DNA of 35,858 nucleotides, taken from positions 1 through 35,858 of the forward strand of contig JAHEBL010000027.1 in NCBI GenBank assembly GCA_024642265.1, read 5' to 3'. The translations under genes were made by a program, and so were the position numbers. The notes below the pieces were generated by a model, which ran no database searches, was not told the origin of the DNA, and saw only the letters and a list, made by a program, of their open reading frames with translations. Of this stretch, positions 16,266-24,409 are shown in pieces; position 1 is the stretch's first letter; the number at the start of each line of letters is the position of its first letter. This stretch comes from Haliea sp. (GTDB lineage: Bacteria; Pseudomonadota; Gammaproteobacteria; Pseudomonadales; Halieaceae).

Positions 16266-16364
16266 GTGCTGGTATGCGCTGGTTTGCCGGGTTTGTTATT
16301 GGTGATTTTCCTGCTGGTGCGGGCGCTCCTGCTGTTTCCTGTGTCTATCCTGCCGGTGGACTGA
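16266..16364 (+). CDS. Possible 32-residue membrane peptide upstream of the Crp/Fnr gene
   Basis: A GTG start at 16266, with GAGGAG 7 bases upstream (16253-16258), opens a 32-codon frame. It encodes one continuous hydrophobic helix (LPGLLLVIFLLVRALLLF) and a short tail, ending at TGA 16362-16364. This fits a single-pass small membrane protein or a leader peptide, 31 bases before the regulator start. An overlapping frame (16273-16396) gives a less membrane-like 40-residue peptide ending in TAATG with the regulator start. Conservation cannot be judged, so this is tentative. Confidence 0.3.
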   Translation: MLVCAGLPGLLLVIFLLVRALLLFPVSILPVD

Positions 16365-16395
16365 CCATGGCCGCCTCAGGGAGGGTAGCGCTGTA

Positions 16396-17094
16396 ATGGA
16401 AAGGGCGCGACTTCAACAATTCATCGCCGATTCGAGCTGGTTTGTCGACGCACCGGATGAGGTGCTCGACCGAATCGCTGATGCGGCCAGCCTGAGGAAG
16501 TTTACCGCGAACAGTTTTATCTGGACCACCGGGCAAATAACCAGCGAGGTGTACGGACTGGTATCCGGTCGGCTCAGGATATCCATGGCCAGCGCGATGG
16601 GCCAGGAGTTCGCGCTGGTCGACTGGGAGCCAGGCGCCTGGCTGGGGGAGCAGGCGCTGGGTATCAATGGCCCCAATATGCTGGAGGTGCGCGCGCTGAT
16701 GCCCTCAGAACTTGTTGCCATACCCGCGCAACTTCTGATCGAGGTGGGCAACGGCTGGCCCACCCTGTATCGCAATTTGTTTAAAGCCGGATGGGTCAAT
16801 ACCCGCGGCTTGTACGAGATATTGTCTGCGGTAATGTTCTATCCACTCAAGGCACGGCTCGCGGGAAGAGTGCTGGTGCTGATAGGCGATCACGGACATC
16901 GCGTTGAAGACGGGGTACTACTGGATATAAAGTTGAGCCAGAATGATTTTGCGCGGCTGGCCCATGGCTCGCGCCAGCGTGTCAATCGTATCTTTCGCGA
17001 CTGGGACCGGGATGGCCTGGTGGAAAGCCGCGGCGAGTTCCTGTTGATCAGGGATATCGAAGGTCTCCAGGCGGAAATGGTTCCCTTTGAATAG
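16396..17094 (+). CDS. Crp/Fnr-family transcriptional regulator (Cys-free)
   Basis: The 232-residue protein has an N-terminal cyclic-nucleotide-binding-like beta-roll (about 15-125; GLVSGRLRIS, WEPGAWLGEQAL), a long dimerisation helix (about 130-155) and a C-terminal winged helix-turn-helix (LSQNDFARLAHGSRQRVNRI, about 180-199). There is no cysteine at all, so it cannot hold an FNR-type Fe-S cluster. The recognition helix has R193, Q194 and R198 where CRP has R180, E181 and R185. The usual Glu is replaced by Gln, which predicts a non-canonical target. The start follows a GGGAGGG ribosome-binding site. It precedes, in the same direction, the decarboxylase gene, whose promoter carries the shared 18-nt motif; it is the obvious candidate to bind it. 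The effector is unknown. Confidence 0.9.
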   Translation: MERARLQQFIADSSWFVDAPDEVLDRIADAASLRKFTANSFIWTTGQITSEVYGLVSGRLRISMASAMGQEFALVDWEPGAWLGEQALGINGPNMLEVRALMPSELVAIPAQLLIEVGNGWPTLYRNLFKAGWVNTRGLYEILSAVMFYPLKARLAGRVLVLIGDHGHRVEDGVLLDIKLSQNDFARLAHGSRQRVNRIFRDWDRDGLVESRGEFLLIRDIEGLQAEMVPFE

Positions 17095-17123
17095 CCCTCT
17101 GTCCTGCTGGTACTGATCCCCTA

Positions 17124-17141
17124 GTCACCTGTGTGACAGGT
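17124..17141 (+). promoter_or_regulatory. Shared 18-nt operator-like motif, copy 1 (decarboxylase promoter)
   Basis: GTCACCTGTGTGACAGGT contains the 5-4-5 palindrome GTCAC-CTGT-GTGAC, the geometry of Crp/Fnr-family sites. It matches copy 2 (24141-24158, minus strand) at 16 of 18 positions. The palindrome centre (17130.5) lies 30.5 bases upstream of the first base of a -10-like TAAGCT (17161-17166), identical to copy 2. That places the site near -42, a class II activator position, 55 bases before the decarboxylase start codon. Confidence 0.65.
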
Positions 17142-17191
17142 GGCACCCCTGCGGGCTTGTTAAGCTGGCACCTTCTTCAGGAGCCAGATGT

Positions 17192-18001
17192 ATGTTCAAG
17201 CCAGATCCCCGCAAGAGCTATATGATGCCGGCCCATTTCGGGCCGCGGCCGTTTTCTCCCAAATCCAGTGGCTGGTATCGTGACGTCACCTCGATGACCG
17301 TACCTTTCCTCACGGATCCGGAAAAGCTGGCGGCCTATCTCCCGGCGCCCTACGAAGTGGCCGACGACGCGGTGGTGACCGTGACCTACGCCTGCAACAG
17401 GCAGGTGGACTGGCTGGCGGGCCACGGCTACAACCTGGTGGCTGTCAGCGCCGCGGTGGTGTTCAGGGGCGAACAGGAAACCATGGCCGGCACCTATACT
17501 CTCGTCATGTGGGAGAACCTTGCGGACCCCATTCTCACCGGCCGGGAACTGCAGGGCATACCGAAGATCTATGCGGACATCCAGGACCACAGCGTAATCG
17601 ATGGTCATTGGCATGCCAGCGCCAGCCACTTCGGCCACAAGATACTGGATATTGCTGTCAGCGGGTTGCGTGAGCCGACGCCGCAAGAGGTGGAGGCCTA
17701 TACCGAGGCAAGTGCGGGCAGGGACAACCCCATGGCCTGGCGCTTTTTCCCCGGCATCGGCGGCTTCGGACCGGGCCTGTCGGAGACCACCACCTTCCCC
17801 TCGGAGACCATTCTCACCGAAACACTGGTGGGCCACGGACAGGTGGACTGGCAACAGCTGAGCTGGGAGCAGAACCCGACTCAATTCCATATCGTCAACG
17901 CCCTCGCGGATCTGCCTGTGCTGGGCTGGTTGCCGGCTATTGTGGCCAGGGGCAGTACCAATCTCGTTGTGCCGGAGCGACTGCCCCGGACTATCCGTTA
18001 G
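17192..18001 (+). CDS. Acetoacetate decarboxylase-family protein
   Basis: The 269-residue protein contains the family active-site sequence TGRELQGIPKIYADI, in which Lys125 corresponds to the Schiff-base lysine of acetoacetate decarboxylase. The conserved surroundings (YPAPYEV-like segment, VTVTYACNRQVDW, YTLVMWENLADPI) also fit. The start ATG follows CAGGAG at 8 bases. Classical members decarboxylate acetoacetate, but many family proteins act on other beta-keto or related acids or have changed chemistry, so the substrate is open. It is the first gene of a three-gene unit with a hydroxyacyl-CoA dehydrogenase-like gene (40 bases on) and an MFS transporter, which suggests a small catabolic pathway. 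The operator motif lies just upstream. Confidence 0.87.
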   Translation: MFKPDPRKSYMMPAHFGPRPFSPKSSGWYRDVTSMTVPFLTDPEKLAAYLPAPYEVADDAVVTVTYACNRQVDWLAGHGYNLVAVSAAVVFRGEQETMAGTYTLVMWENLADPILTGRELQGIPKIYADIQDHSVIDGHWHASASHFGHKILDIAVSGLREPTPQEVEAYTEASAGRDNPMAWRFFPGIGGFGPGLSETTTFPSETILTETLVGHGQVDWQQLSWEQNPTQFHIVNALADLPVLGWLPAIVARGSTNLVVPERLPRTIR

Positions 18002-18040
18002 CTGTTTTCAGCCCGCATCCAGCCCGAGTGAATCAGCATT

Positions 18041-19225
18041 ATGACAATTGAAGAAATACAGACGGTTTGCTTCGTCGGCGCCGGCACCATGGGTTGCTAC
18101 AACTCCATTGCCGCGGCCATCTCGGGTTACAACGTTGTCCTGTATGACGTGGATGAGGCGACGCTGGCACAGGTGCCCGAACGCCACGCGGAAATGGCGG
18201 CGTTTCTGGTTGGTGGTGGCTACTGCCCGGAAGAAGCGGTGCCGCCCGCTTTAGAGCGCGTGTCACTGGTTTCCGACCTGCGCGCGGCCACCGCCAATGC
18301 GGACCTGGTGAGCGAGTCCGTGTTCGAGAGGCTCGATATCAAGCGGGCAACCCACCGCCAGCTGGATGAGCTGTGCCCGTCCCATACCATCCTCACGACC
18401 AACTCATCGGCCCTGCTGGTGTCCGAGATCGAGACGGCCGTCAGACGGGGCGATCGCTTTGCGGCGCTGCATTCCCATCTCGGTGCACCGTTGGTGGATA
18501 TCGTCGGCGGGACCGGCACCAGCGCCGCAACCATCGATGTCCTGCGACGCTACGTGGTCAGCACCGGCGGGGTCCCGTTGATCCTCAAGAAGGAGTACCC
18601 GGGCTATGTGCTGAATGCGATGCTCGGGCCGCTGTTGGGCTGCGCGCTGGCGCTGGTGACAGAGGGTGTCGCTGCACCGGAGGATGTAGACCGCGCGTGG
18701 ATGAGTGGACTGAGCGCTCCAATGGGCCCGTTCGGGATGATGGATTTGTTCGGTGTAAACGTCATCTACGATAGCTGGCAATACCGCAAGGAAGATCCGT
18801 CCAGCGCGAGCCTGCGACAGAAAGTCCTGGCCCTGCTGCAGCCGATGATCGACAACGGCGAGCTGGGCATGAAGTCGGGCCGGGGTTTCTACCAGTACCC
18901 CGATCCACGCTACGGCCAGCCCGGATTTGTCGAGCAGGCAGAGAGCCAGGAACCGGTTTACCAGGCGCTGCTGGTGGCGCTGGTAGGCAACGCCCTGCTG
19001 GTGGCCGCCCACGAGGTGGCGGAACCGGACGATATCGACCGCGCCTGGATGACGGGCACCTACCTGGATGCGGGCCCTTTCACTATTCTTGCGCGTATGG
19101 GTGTCGCCAGGTTCTTACCGATTCTGGCGGAAGAAGTCGCCGCGGGTCGCTTCAGCGCCGACCGGGCTGAACGCGTAGCAGCTTATCTGCGGCGTCATCC
19201 GGATCTTGCCGCCGCCACAGGTTGA
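18041..19225 (+). CDS. 3-hydroxyacyl-CoA dehydrogenase-like NAD-dependent enzyme with altered active-site loop
   Basis: The 394-residue protein has an N-terminal Rossmann fold (VCFVGAGTMGCYNSIAAAISG, residues 9-29; GAGTMG at 13-18) with Asp36 (YDVD) selecting NAD. TTNSSALLVSEI is the conserved mid-domain element. Two copies of the C-terminal helical domain follow (AMLGPLLGCALALVTEGV... and NALLVAAHEVAEPDDIDRAW...). The family catalytic stretch HFxNPxxxMxLVEI appears as HSHLGAPLVDIV (144-155). The His is kept, but the loop is about two residues shorter, the Asn-Pro is lost and the Glu is replaced by Asp153. It probably oxidises a 3-hydroxyacyl-type substrate, perhaps not a CoA ester of the usual kind. 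It is in an operon with the decarboxylase and transporter genes. Confidence 0.85.
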   Translation: MTIEEIQTVCFVGAGTMGCYNSIAAAISGYNVVLYDVDEATLAQVPERHAEMAAFLVGGGYCPEEAVPPALERVSLVSDLRAATANADLVSESVFERLDIKRATHRQLDELCPSHTILTTNSSALLVSEIETAVRRGDRFAALHSHLGAPLVDIVGGTGTSAATIDVLRRYVVSTGGVPLILKKEYPGYVLNAMLGPLLGCALALVTEGVAAPEDVDRAWMSGLSAPMGPFGMMDLFGVNVIYDSWQYRKEDPSSASLRQKVLALLQPMIDNGELGMKSGRGFYQYPDPRYGQPGFVEQAESQEPVYQALLVALVGNALLVAAHEVAEPDDIDRAWMTGTYLDAGPFTILARMGVARFLPILAEEVAAGRFSADRAERVAAYLRRHPDLAAATG

Positions 19226-19233
19226 CCGGATCC

Positions 19234-20676
19234 ATGAGACTTGCGACCAAACTCAGCTACGGGGTCGGCCAGCTGTCCGACGGGGTAAAACAGGCGTCTT
19301 TCAGCACGTTCCTGTTTTTCTACTACAACCAGGTGCTGGGTTTATCCGGCAGCCTGGCGGGACTGGCCGCTCTGTTGGCACTGGTGGTGGACGCGGTGAC
19401 CGATCCCATGGTCGGACAGTGGTCGGACCGCTTCAACTCCCGCTGGGGCCGGCGTCATCCCTTCATGCTCGCCGGTGCTATCCCCTTCGGGATTGCTATA
19501 GTTGCCCTGTTCAGTCCGCCAGCGGGTTTGGGTGAGATGGGCCTGTTCTGCTGGATGCTGGGCGGCGCGATTGCCGTGCGGCTGATGCTCACCCTGTTCT
19601 TTGTGCCGCACCTGTCGCTGGGCGCGGAGCTGGTGACCGATTATCACGCTCGCACCTCCCTGATCGGCTACCGTGTGTTCTTCACCTATGCCGGTATCCT
19701 GTTGATCAGCGTGGCGGGTTTCGGGCTGTTCTTTCCCTCCTCCGAAGCGGGTGGCAACGGTATGCTGGTGCGTGCCAGCTACCCGAATTTCGGCCTGTTT
19801 TGCGGCGTTGTCGGTAGTGTAGCCATGCTGATCTCGGTGTTTGGTACCTGGAGTGCCATTCCGTCGCTGCGTAAACCCAGCGACGGGGCCCCCCGGGGCA
19901 ATGTGTTGCTGGCCTTTGTCGAGGTGTTCAGGACCCTGAAGCAGAAGTCCTTTCGTATCCTGTTTGTCTCGGTGCTGGTATTCAACACCCTGGCCGGTGT
20001 TATCGCCACGCTGCTGGTCTATGTCGCTACCTATGTGTTCGATTTCAAGCCGGAACAACTGGCGGGGCTGGCCAGTTCGGTGTTGGTAGGGATCATCTTC
20101 GCCTCCACGGTGGCGCAGAGCCTGGCGCGCCGCTTTGACAAGAAAAATGCGCTGGCCCTGTGTGTTGTCGTCGGCGGCGTTTTTGCCTTTTCGCCCCAGG
20201 TGTTGTACTTCACCGGCGTATTGGATCAGATGAGCAGCGGCGCCAAATTCGCGTATGTTTTCACCGTCAATGGCATTTCCCAGGTTTTCTTTATCGCCTA
20301 CATCATCCTGCTGGATTCGATGTTGTCGGACGTGATCGACGAGCGAGAGTTGCTGTCCGGCCAGCGGGAGGAGGGCCTGTTTTTTGCGGCGCGCTCCTTC
20401 GCTACCAAGGCCAGCTACGGCCTGGGAAGTTTTTTCGCCGGCATCGGCCTGGATATTATCCACTTTCCCCGGGCTGCCACGCCCGACAACGTGGCCCCGG
20501 AAGCGGTGCTGAGCCTGGCGATACTGTCGGGGCCGGTACTGTTTGTGCTGTTTGCCGCCACGGTGGTGATCTCCAGCCGATTTCCCCTCACTGCGGCAAA
20601 ACACGCGGAAATAATGCGTGAGATCGAGCAGTCCGGCTTGCGGGTCAGGGCGGAAGCCTGGCCGGGGCGTATCTGA
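19234..20676 (+). CDS. GPH/MelB-type MFS transporter
   Basis: The start is taken at ATG 19234, 8 bases after the stop of the dehydrogenase gene; the frame is open back to a TTG at 19222. The 480-residue protein has about 12 transmembrane helices. The hallmark of glycoside-pentoside-hexuronide:cation symporters is present near residue 55: DAVTDPMVGQWSDR followed by SRWGRRHPFM. YGVGQLSDGVKQASF at the N-terminus is also typical. GPH members co-transport sugars with Na+ or H+, but in environmental proteobacteria many paralogues lie in lipid, steroid or aromatic clusters, so a non-sugar substrate is quite possible. Last gene of the decarboxylase operon. Confidence 0.88.
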   Translation: MRLATKLSYGVGQLSDGVKQASFSTFLFFYYNQVLGLSGSLAGLAALLALVVDAVTDPMVGQWSDRFNSRWGRRHPFMLAGAIPFGIAIVALFSPPAGLGEMGLFCWMLGGAIAVRLMLTLFFVPHLSLGAELVTDYHARTSLIGYRVFFTYAGILLISVAGFGLFFPSSEAGGNGMLVRASYPNFGLFCGVVGSVAMLISVFGTWSAIPSLRKPSDGAPRGNVLLAFVEVFRTLKQKSFRILFVSVLVFNTLAGVIATLLVYVATYVFDFKPEQLAGLASSVLVGIIFASTVAQSLARRFDKKNALALCVVVGGVFAFSPQVLYFTGVLDQMSSGAKFAYVFTVNGISQVFFIAYIILLDSMLSDVIDERELLSGQREEGLFFAARSFATKASYGLGSFFAGIGLDIIHFPRAATPDNVAPEAVLSLAILSGPVLFVLFAATVVISSRFPLTAAKHAEIMREIEQSGLRVRAEAWPGRI

Positions 20677-20731
20677 ACAGCGACGGTCCTGGCGGGGCCA
20701 GGGCACGCTTTGGGAAGGGCGCGCAGGGGAG

Positions 20732-21424
20732 TTAAATCCGGGCGAGCTTCTTTGCGATCCAGTACCACACGGCGGCGTTCATATTGAGGCCGATATGGCT
20801 GCCCAGCACCTCGATATTATGCACATTGGCATAGTCGCCCTCCTGCATGGAAGTGCGCCAGTTCACCACGCCATCGCCTTTGGTATAGATGGCGGTGGTG
20901 GGTACGGGTGGCGGTATCGACAGAACCGCCTCAACATCGTGGGGGTTCGCTTGTGGATTCATGCGATTGTAGAGGCGGCTGGGGTGCGAGGCATTCGAGT
21001 GCCCCTTGCCGAAAGGGCTGCCCAGGGTAATGACCTGGTGAATGACCTCGGGCTCCATGCGGGCTATCTCCCGGGCGTAGATGCCGCCCAGGGAGTGCCC
21101 TATCAGTGAAACCTTGCCGCCGCCCTCCACCAGCAACTGCTCGATCACCGCGCGCAGTGCTGCTTCGGAAAAGCTGCTGGTACCAAGGTTGCGGCCCTGC
21201 TCCCAGCCGCGCGCAATATACCCGAGCCTGCGCAAAAATCGGATCAACAGCGCATTGCCGCGGTCATCACCCAGAAAGCCGGGAATAACCATGACGCTGT
21301 GTTTTTTCTGCGCCCTTGGCATGCGATGCAACAGCGGAGCGGTAATGCCCAGGAAGGCGGCATCGGCCAGCGCCCTGGGGCCATCGCTCAGGGCCAGCAG
21401 CGCATTTGGCGGCTTCAGACTCAT
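20732..21424 (-). CDS. Alpha/beta hydrolase (lipase/esterase-like)
   Basis: With the start at ATG 21424 the protein has 230 residues; an upstream ATG (21520) is preceded by AAGGGG but at very short spacing, so the start is uncertain. The fold is shown by VMVIPGFLGDDRG (oxyanion region), the nucleophile elbow LIGHSLGGIYAREIA (Ser about 111), TLGSPFGKG, an acidic site in IYTKGDGVVNW, and the final His in VLGSHIGLNMN. Triad Ser-Asp-His complete. This GFLG...GHSLGG layout occurs in small lipases and PGAP1-like esterases. It is convergent with the MFS gene and downstream of, and co-directional with, the TonB receptor, so it may act on the imported substrate. No signal peptide was seen. Confidence 0.85.
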   Translation of the reverse strand: MSLKPPNALLALSDGPRALADAAFLGITAPLLHRMPRAQKKHSVMVIPGFLGDDRGNALLIRFLRRLGYIARGWEQGRNLGTSSFSEAALRAVIEQLLVEGGGKVSLIGHSLGGIYAREIARMEPEVIHQVITLGSPFGKGHSNASHPSRLYNRMNPQANPHDVEAVLSIPPPVPTTAIYTKGDGVVNWRTSMQEGDYANVHNIEVLGSHIGLNMNAAVWYWIAKKLARI

Positions 21425-21628
21425 ATGCGCGTCAGTGTGGCAGGAATGAATCCGGGATAATCGCTCATCGTATTGGCTCCCACGGTAGTGGCCAGGTTCT
21501 GGCATTGTGGCTCGCTTCATACACCCCTTGCAAGCGCTCAGGCCGGACTTCGATACGGGTGCGCATCAGCACAGCCAGGCCGGCAAACAGCTTGTCACCG
21601 GATGCAGTGGAGGGACGGTAAATGCCCA

Positions 21629-21650
21629 GCCCCGATCGGCGCATCGGGGC
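21629..21650 (-). terminator. Hairpin downstream of the large TonB receptor gene
   Basis: An 8-bp perfect stem (GCCCCGAT / ATCGGGGC) with a 6-base loop lies 48 bases past the stop codon on the minus strand. The following sequence (TGGGCATTTACC) has only a short T-run, so it may be a weak terminator or an mRNA-stabilising hairpin. I see no gene in the rest of the gap between the hydrolase and receptor genes. Confidence 0.35.
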
Positions 21651-21697
21651 ACAGGCAGTCTCGGGCCTGGGGAGGGCGTATTCGGGCCTGCAAGGGA

Positions 21698-24067
21698 TCA
21701 GAAGCTGTACTGGACTTCCAGGCTGTAGGTGAGCGGGTCATTGGCATACCCACTGATCGCGCCAAATTCATTCAGCCGCTCGAGGCTGACCCAGGTTTCT
21801 TCCTCTGTCAGGTTTTTGCCGCTCAGGATGACGCGAATGTCCTGGGATGGGCTGAACCAGGTCAGGTTAGCGTCCACCCGGTAGTAGGAGTCCGCCTGGG
21901 TGGCCGCCGTGTTGAAAACGTCGTACTGACGGCTGTCGATCCAGGAGTAACTGCCGGACAGCACGAACTCACCCATTGTGCTGGTATTCCAGGCATAACT
22001 CGCATTGGTAAAGACCTTGTTTTTGGGCGCCTGGGTCAGGGGGTTGCCGGACAGGTCCTGTTCGCCTCCATCGGGGTCGCCAATGGTGTCGACGGCGCAG
22101 CAGAAACTGGTGTATTCACCGTCGATATAGCTGTAATTGGTCATCAGGGTAAGGTTTTCAGTGGCCAGCCAGGTGGCCTCCACTTCAAAGCCTTTCACTT
22201 CAGCCTTGTCGGCGTTGACGATCTCGGGCACCGGCAGGTTGACGTCGTTAAGAGCGTCCACGAGTACCTGCATATCCTTGTAGTCGTAGAAATATGCGGC
22301 AGCATTTATCCGCAGTACATCGGCGTAGGTGCCCTTGTAGCCGATTTCGTAGGAGATCAGCTCTTCCGGATCGAAGCTGGGGTTTTCCTGCAGGGAACCA
22401 AGCCGGAAACCGCCGGCCTTGTAGCCGCTGGAGACACTGCCGTATACCATCTGCGTGTCATCGATCATATAGTCCAGAACAATACGGCCGGACCACTGGT
22501 CCCAGTCGTCGTCGAGCTTGCGGTTGGCGTCCTGCGGATCGGTTATCAGCACACCACAGCAGTTCGCCGGAAACCCCGGAATGCTCTGCCACAGCGGGAT
22601 TACAGGCTCCAGCGCGGGGATGGCGTTGGGGTCGGCCACTACATACTGCGCTTCTTTACCCTCCTTCTCGTCATAGGAGTAGCGAACACCCAGCGTCAGC
22701 TTCCAGCTTTCGTTGAAGCTGTAGTTGGCGTCCGCATAGGCCGCATAGGAATCGACATCCAGTTCACCGTTCTGCCAGTACTGTACGGGAGCCGTCTGGT
22801 TCATGTTCGCTTGTACGGCCGCGGGGTTGAACAGATCATCCAGCGGTACCGTATTGGAGAGGTAATCAGCAGTCAGGCTGGAGATGGTGTAGGGTTGTTC
22901 CACGTTCTGATGGTAGTAGTACAGGCCGGTCACCCATTGCAGAGGGCCGTCGGTGGCGGAAATCAGCTGCAGCTCGTGGCTGTAGCTCTCGGAGTTCTGT
23001 GCCGCCCCCTCCACCACGCGAACGTCGGGGTTGGAGGTGGCGCCGAGGTCGCCGTTCTTGGCGGAGTAGTCGCCCTCAAAGTAGCCGCCGATGTACTTTA
23101 CGGTCACATCATCCAGGTCCCATGTGACGTGGCTGATGTACTTGTTGTTGTTGTAGTCCTTGGTTCGCAGCTCGTCGTTCTGGTCAACCTTGTAGCGATC
23201 CCTGACTGAGGGGTTTTCCTTGTCCCACTGGTACTGCTCACTAAACAGGAAGCCGTCCTGGGTTTTGAGGGTCGGCTGGTACGGCGTGATCAGGTAGCCG
23301 CCGAAATTGACGCCGCTGCGGACATCGTCGGTTCTGTCCGTTGCCCAGCTGAGCCAGACATTGAGGTTGTCGGTGGCATCCCAGCTCAGCTGTGCACCGA
23401 AGCCTGTGTGGTCCTCGTCGAAGATGTCCTTGCCACCCTGGTTCTTGACGTAGCCGTCGTGGCTGTCGCCGTAGCCATGGACGCGGTAACCGAGCTTGTC
23501 GGTGATCGGGCCGGAGGAGGCGCCCCCCCAGTTGAATTCACCGTAGTTGCCGGCGGTGGCCCGCACCTCGTGTTCAAATTCCTCGGTGGGTCGCCTGGAA
23601 GTTACACTGACCGCACCGCCCGTGGTGTTGCGGCCGAACAGTGTGCCCTGTGGACCCCGCAACACATCAAGTTGCTGGGTAGTCAGGGAGTTGGCGCGGC
23701 TCAGAACGCCGATCTCGGATGAGTAGATCTGGTCGAGGTACACCGCGACCCCCGGTTCTGTGCCCAGTGAATTGGTGACCCGGCCGATGCCGCGCAGGAA
23801 CAGGCGGTTGGGCGAGGTTCGCACCGACAGGGACGGCACCACTGCCTCGTAGTCCTGGGCGTTGCTGATATTGAGGTCATCCATCGTGGAACCGCTGATC
23901 GCCGTAATGGCGATGGCGGTGTCCTGCAGGTCCTCGGACCGCTTCTGGGCCGTAACGATCACCTCTTCCAGCATCGGGCTCTGTTGGGCCTGGGCGGGCA
24001 GGCTGACAATGGCCGCCAGGGTGGCGCCGTAGAGTATGTTCAGTTTTGTTTGCGGTTGGTTGATCAT
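21698..24067 (-). CDS. TonB-dependent outer-membrane receptor (large, organic-substrate type)
   Basis: The 789-residue protein has a signal peptide (cut near LPAQAQ) and a TonB box region LEEVIVTAQKRSEDLQD (about 33-49). The plug contains LFLRGIGRVTNSLGTEPGVAVYLDQIYSS (in part) and QLDVLRGPQGTLFGRNTTGGAVS. A long barrel follows, ending LTYSLEVQYSF. The VTAQKR...LRGPQGTLFGRNTTGG type is the expanded receptor family that aquatic proteobacteria use for aromatic, terpenoid, steroid or oligosaccharide substrates rather than siderophores; the exact ligand is unknown. AAGGGA precedes the start. Its upstream region carries copy 2 of the shared 18-nt motif, so it is probably co-regulated with the decarboxylase operon. 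Divergent from the DUF1302-DUF1329 genes. Confidence 0.92.
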   Translation of the reverse strand: MINQPQTKLNILYGATLAAIVSLPAQAQQSPMLEEVIVTAQKRSEDLQDTAIAITAISGSTMDDLNISNAQDYEAVVPSLSVRTSPNRLFLRGIGRVTNSLGTEPGVAVYLDQIYSSEIGVLSRANSLTTQQLDVLRGPQGTLFGRNTTGGAVSVTSRRPTEEFEHEVRATAGNYGEFNWGGASSGPITDKLGYRVHGYGDSHDGYVKNQGGKDIFDEDHTGFGAQLSWDATDNLNVWLSWATDRTDDVRSGVNFGGYLITPYQPTLKTQDGFLFSEQYQWDKENPSVRDRYKVDQNDELRTKDYNNNKYISHVTWDLDDVTVKYIGGYFEGDYSAKNGDLGATSNPDVRVVEGAAQNSESYSHELQLISATDGPLQWVTGLYYYHQNVEQPYTISSLTADYLSNTVPLDDLFNPAAVQANMNQTAPVQYWQNGELDVDSYAAYADANYSFNESWKLTLGVRYSYDEKEGKEAQYVVADPNAIPALEPVIPLWQSIPGFPANCCGVLITDPQDANRKLDDDWDQWSGRIVLDYMIDDTQMVYGSVSSGYKAGGFRLGSLQENPSFDPEELISYEIGYKGTYADVLRINAAAYFYDYKDMQVLVDALNDVNLPVPEIVNADKAEVKGFEVEATWLATENLTLMTNYSYIDGEYTSFCCAVDTIGDPDGGEQDLSGNPLTQAPKNKVFTNASYAWNTSTMGEFVLSGSYSWIDSRQYDVFNTAATQADSYYRVDANLTWFSPSQDIRVILSGKNLTEEETWVSLERLNEFGAISGYANDPLTYSLEVQYSF

Positions 24068-24140
24068 GGCCGGGTCCCTTTTCTTGTCACTATTGGAAAA
24101 ATTACAGTGCTGCCAAAGTTACCGTGAAAGGGTTCCCGGT

Positions 24141-24158
24141 ACTTGTCGCACAGGTGAC
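24141..24158 (-). promoter_or_regulatory. Shared 18-nt operator-like motif, copy 2 (TonB receptor promoter)
   Basis: Read on the minus strand the site is GTCACCTGTGCGACAAGT, 16/18 identical to copy 1 at 17124. The centre of its 5-4-5 core (24151.5) is 30.5 bases from the first base of the -10-like TAACTT (24121-24116), exactly as in copy 1. It lies 74 bases before the receptor start codon. It could also influence the divergent DUF1302 gene, although that start is about 395 bases away. Confidence 0.65.
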
Positions 24159-24342
24159 AGTCAAGGCAGAAAAACGGTTGGTAGTTTTTCACCCTGATCA
24201 GCGTATGGCGGCAGGAGCCGGGCCATCATGTGTGAAAAGCAGGCCATCCGCGTGGCTGAACCGGAACGGCGTTAGCGCCCTCGCGGCAACTATCAAATCG
24301 CGCCCTCTGCAGTAAATCCGTGTAGCTGTTGCCCAGGGCGTT

Positions 24343-24371
24343 GAGCTGCCCCTGTCGGGGCCCGGCAGCTC
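24343..24371. repeat. Strong inverted repeat in the DUF1302 leader region
   Basis: GAGCTGCC (24343-24350) pairs perfectly with GGCAGCTC (24364-24371), and an inner GCCCC/GGGGC can extend it. A second inverted pair, CGCCCT (24301-24306) with AGGGCG (24335-24340), lies just upstream. On the plus strand the hairpin is followed by an A-run, not a T-run, so it is not a normal terminator. It could be an mRNA structure or a binding site. Confidence 0.5.
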
Positions 24372-24409
24372 GCAAAAAAATCGTTCGAAAATCTCCCAGC
24401 CAGGCCCGG

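Noticed and set aside
16396-17094. Oxygen-sensing FNR identity for the Crp/Fnr-family protein
   Set aside because: The protein has no cysteine, so it cannot carry the Fe-S cluster of FNR/Anr.
17282-17297. GTCA-CCTCGA-TGAC palindrome
   Set aside because: Inside the decarboxylase coding sequence with different spacing; probably a codon effect.
19342-20706. 454-codon open frame on the minus strand
   Set aside because: Antisense to the GPH transporter; rich in His/Gln/Arg, no domain.
21473-23209. 578-codon open frame on the plus strand
   Set aside because: Antisense shadow of the large TonB receptor gene; composition (Val/Gly-rich repeats) mirrors barrel strands read backwards.
24343-24371. 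Rho-independent terminator
   Set aside because: The strong hairpin is followed by an A-run on the plus strand, and on the minus strand the T-run comes before, not after, the stem.
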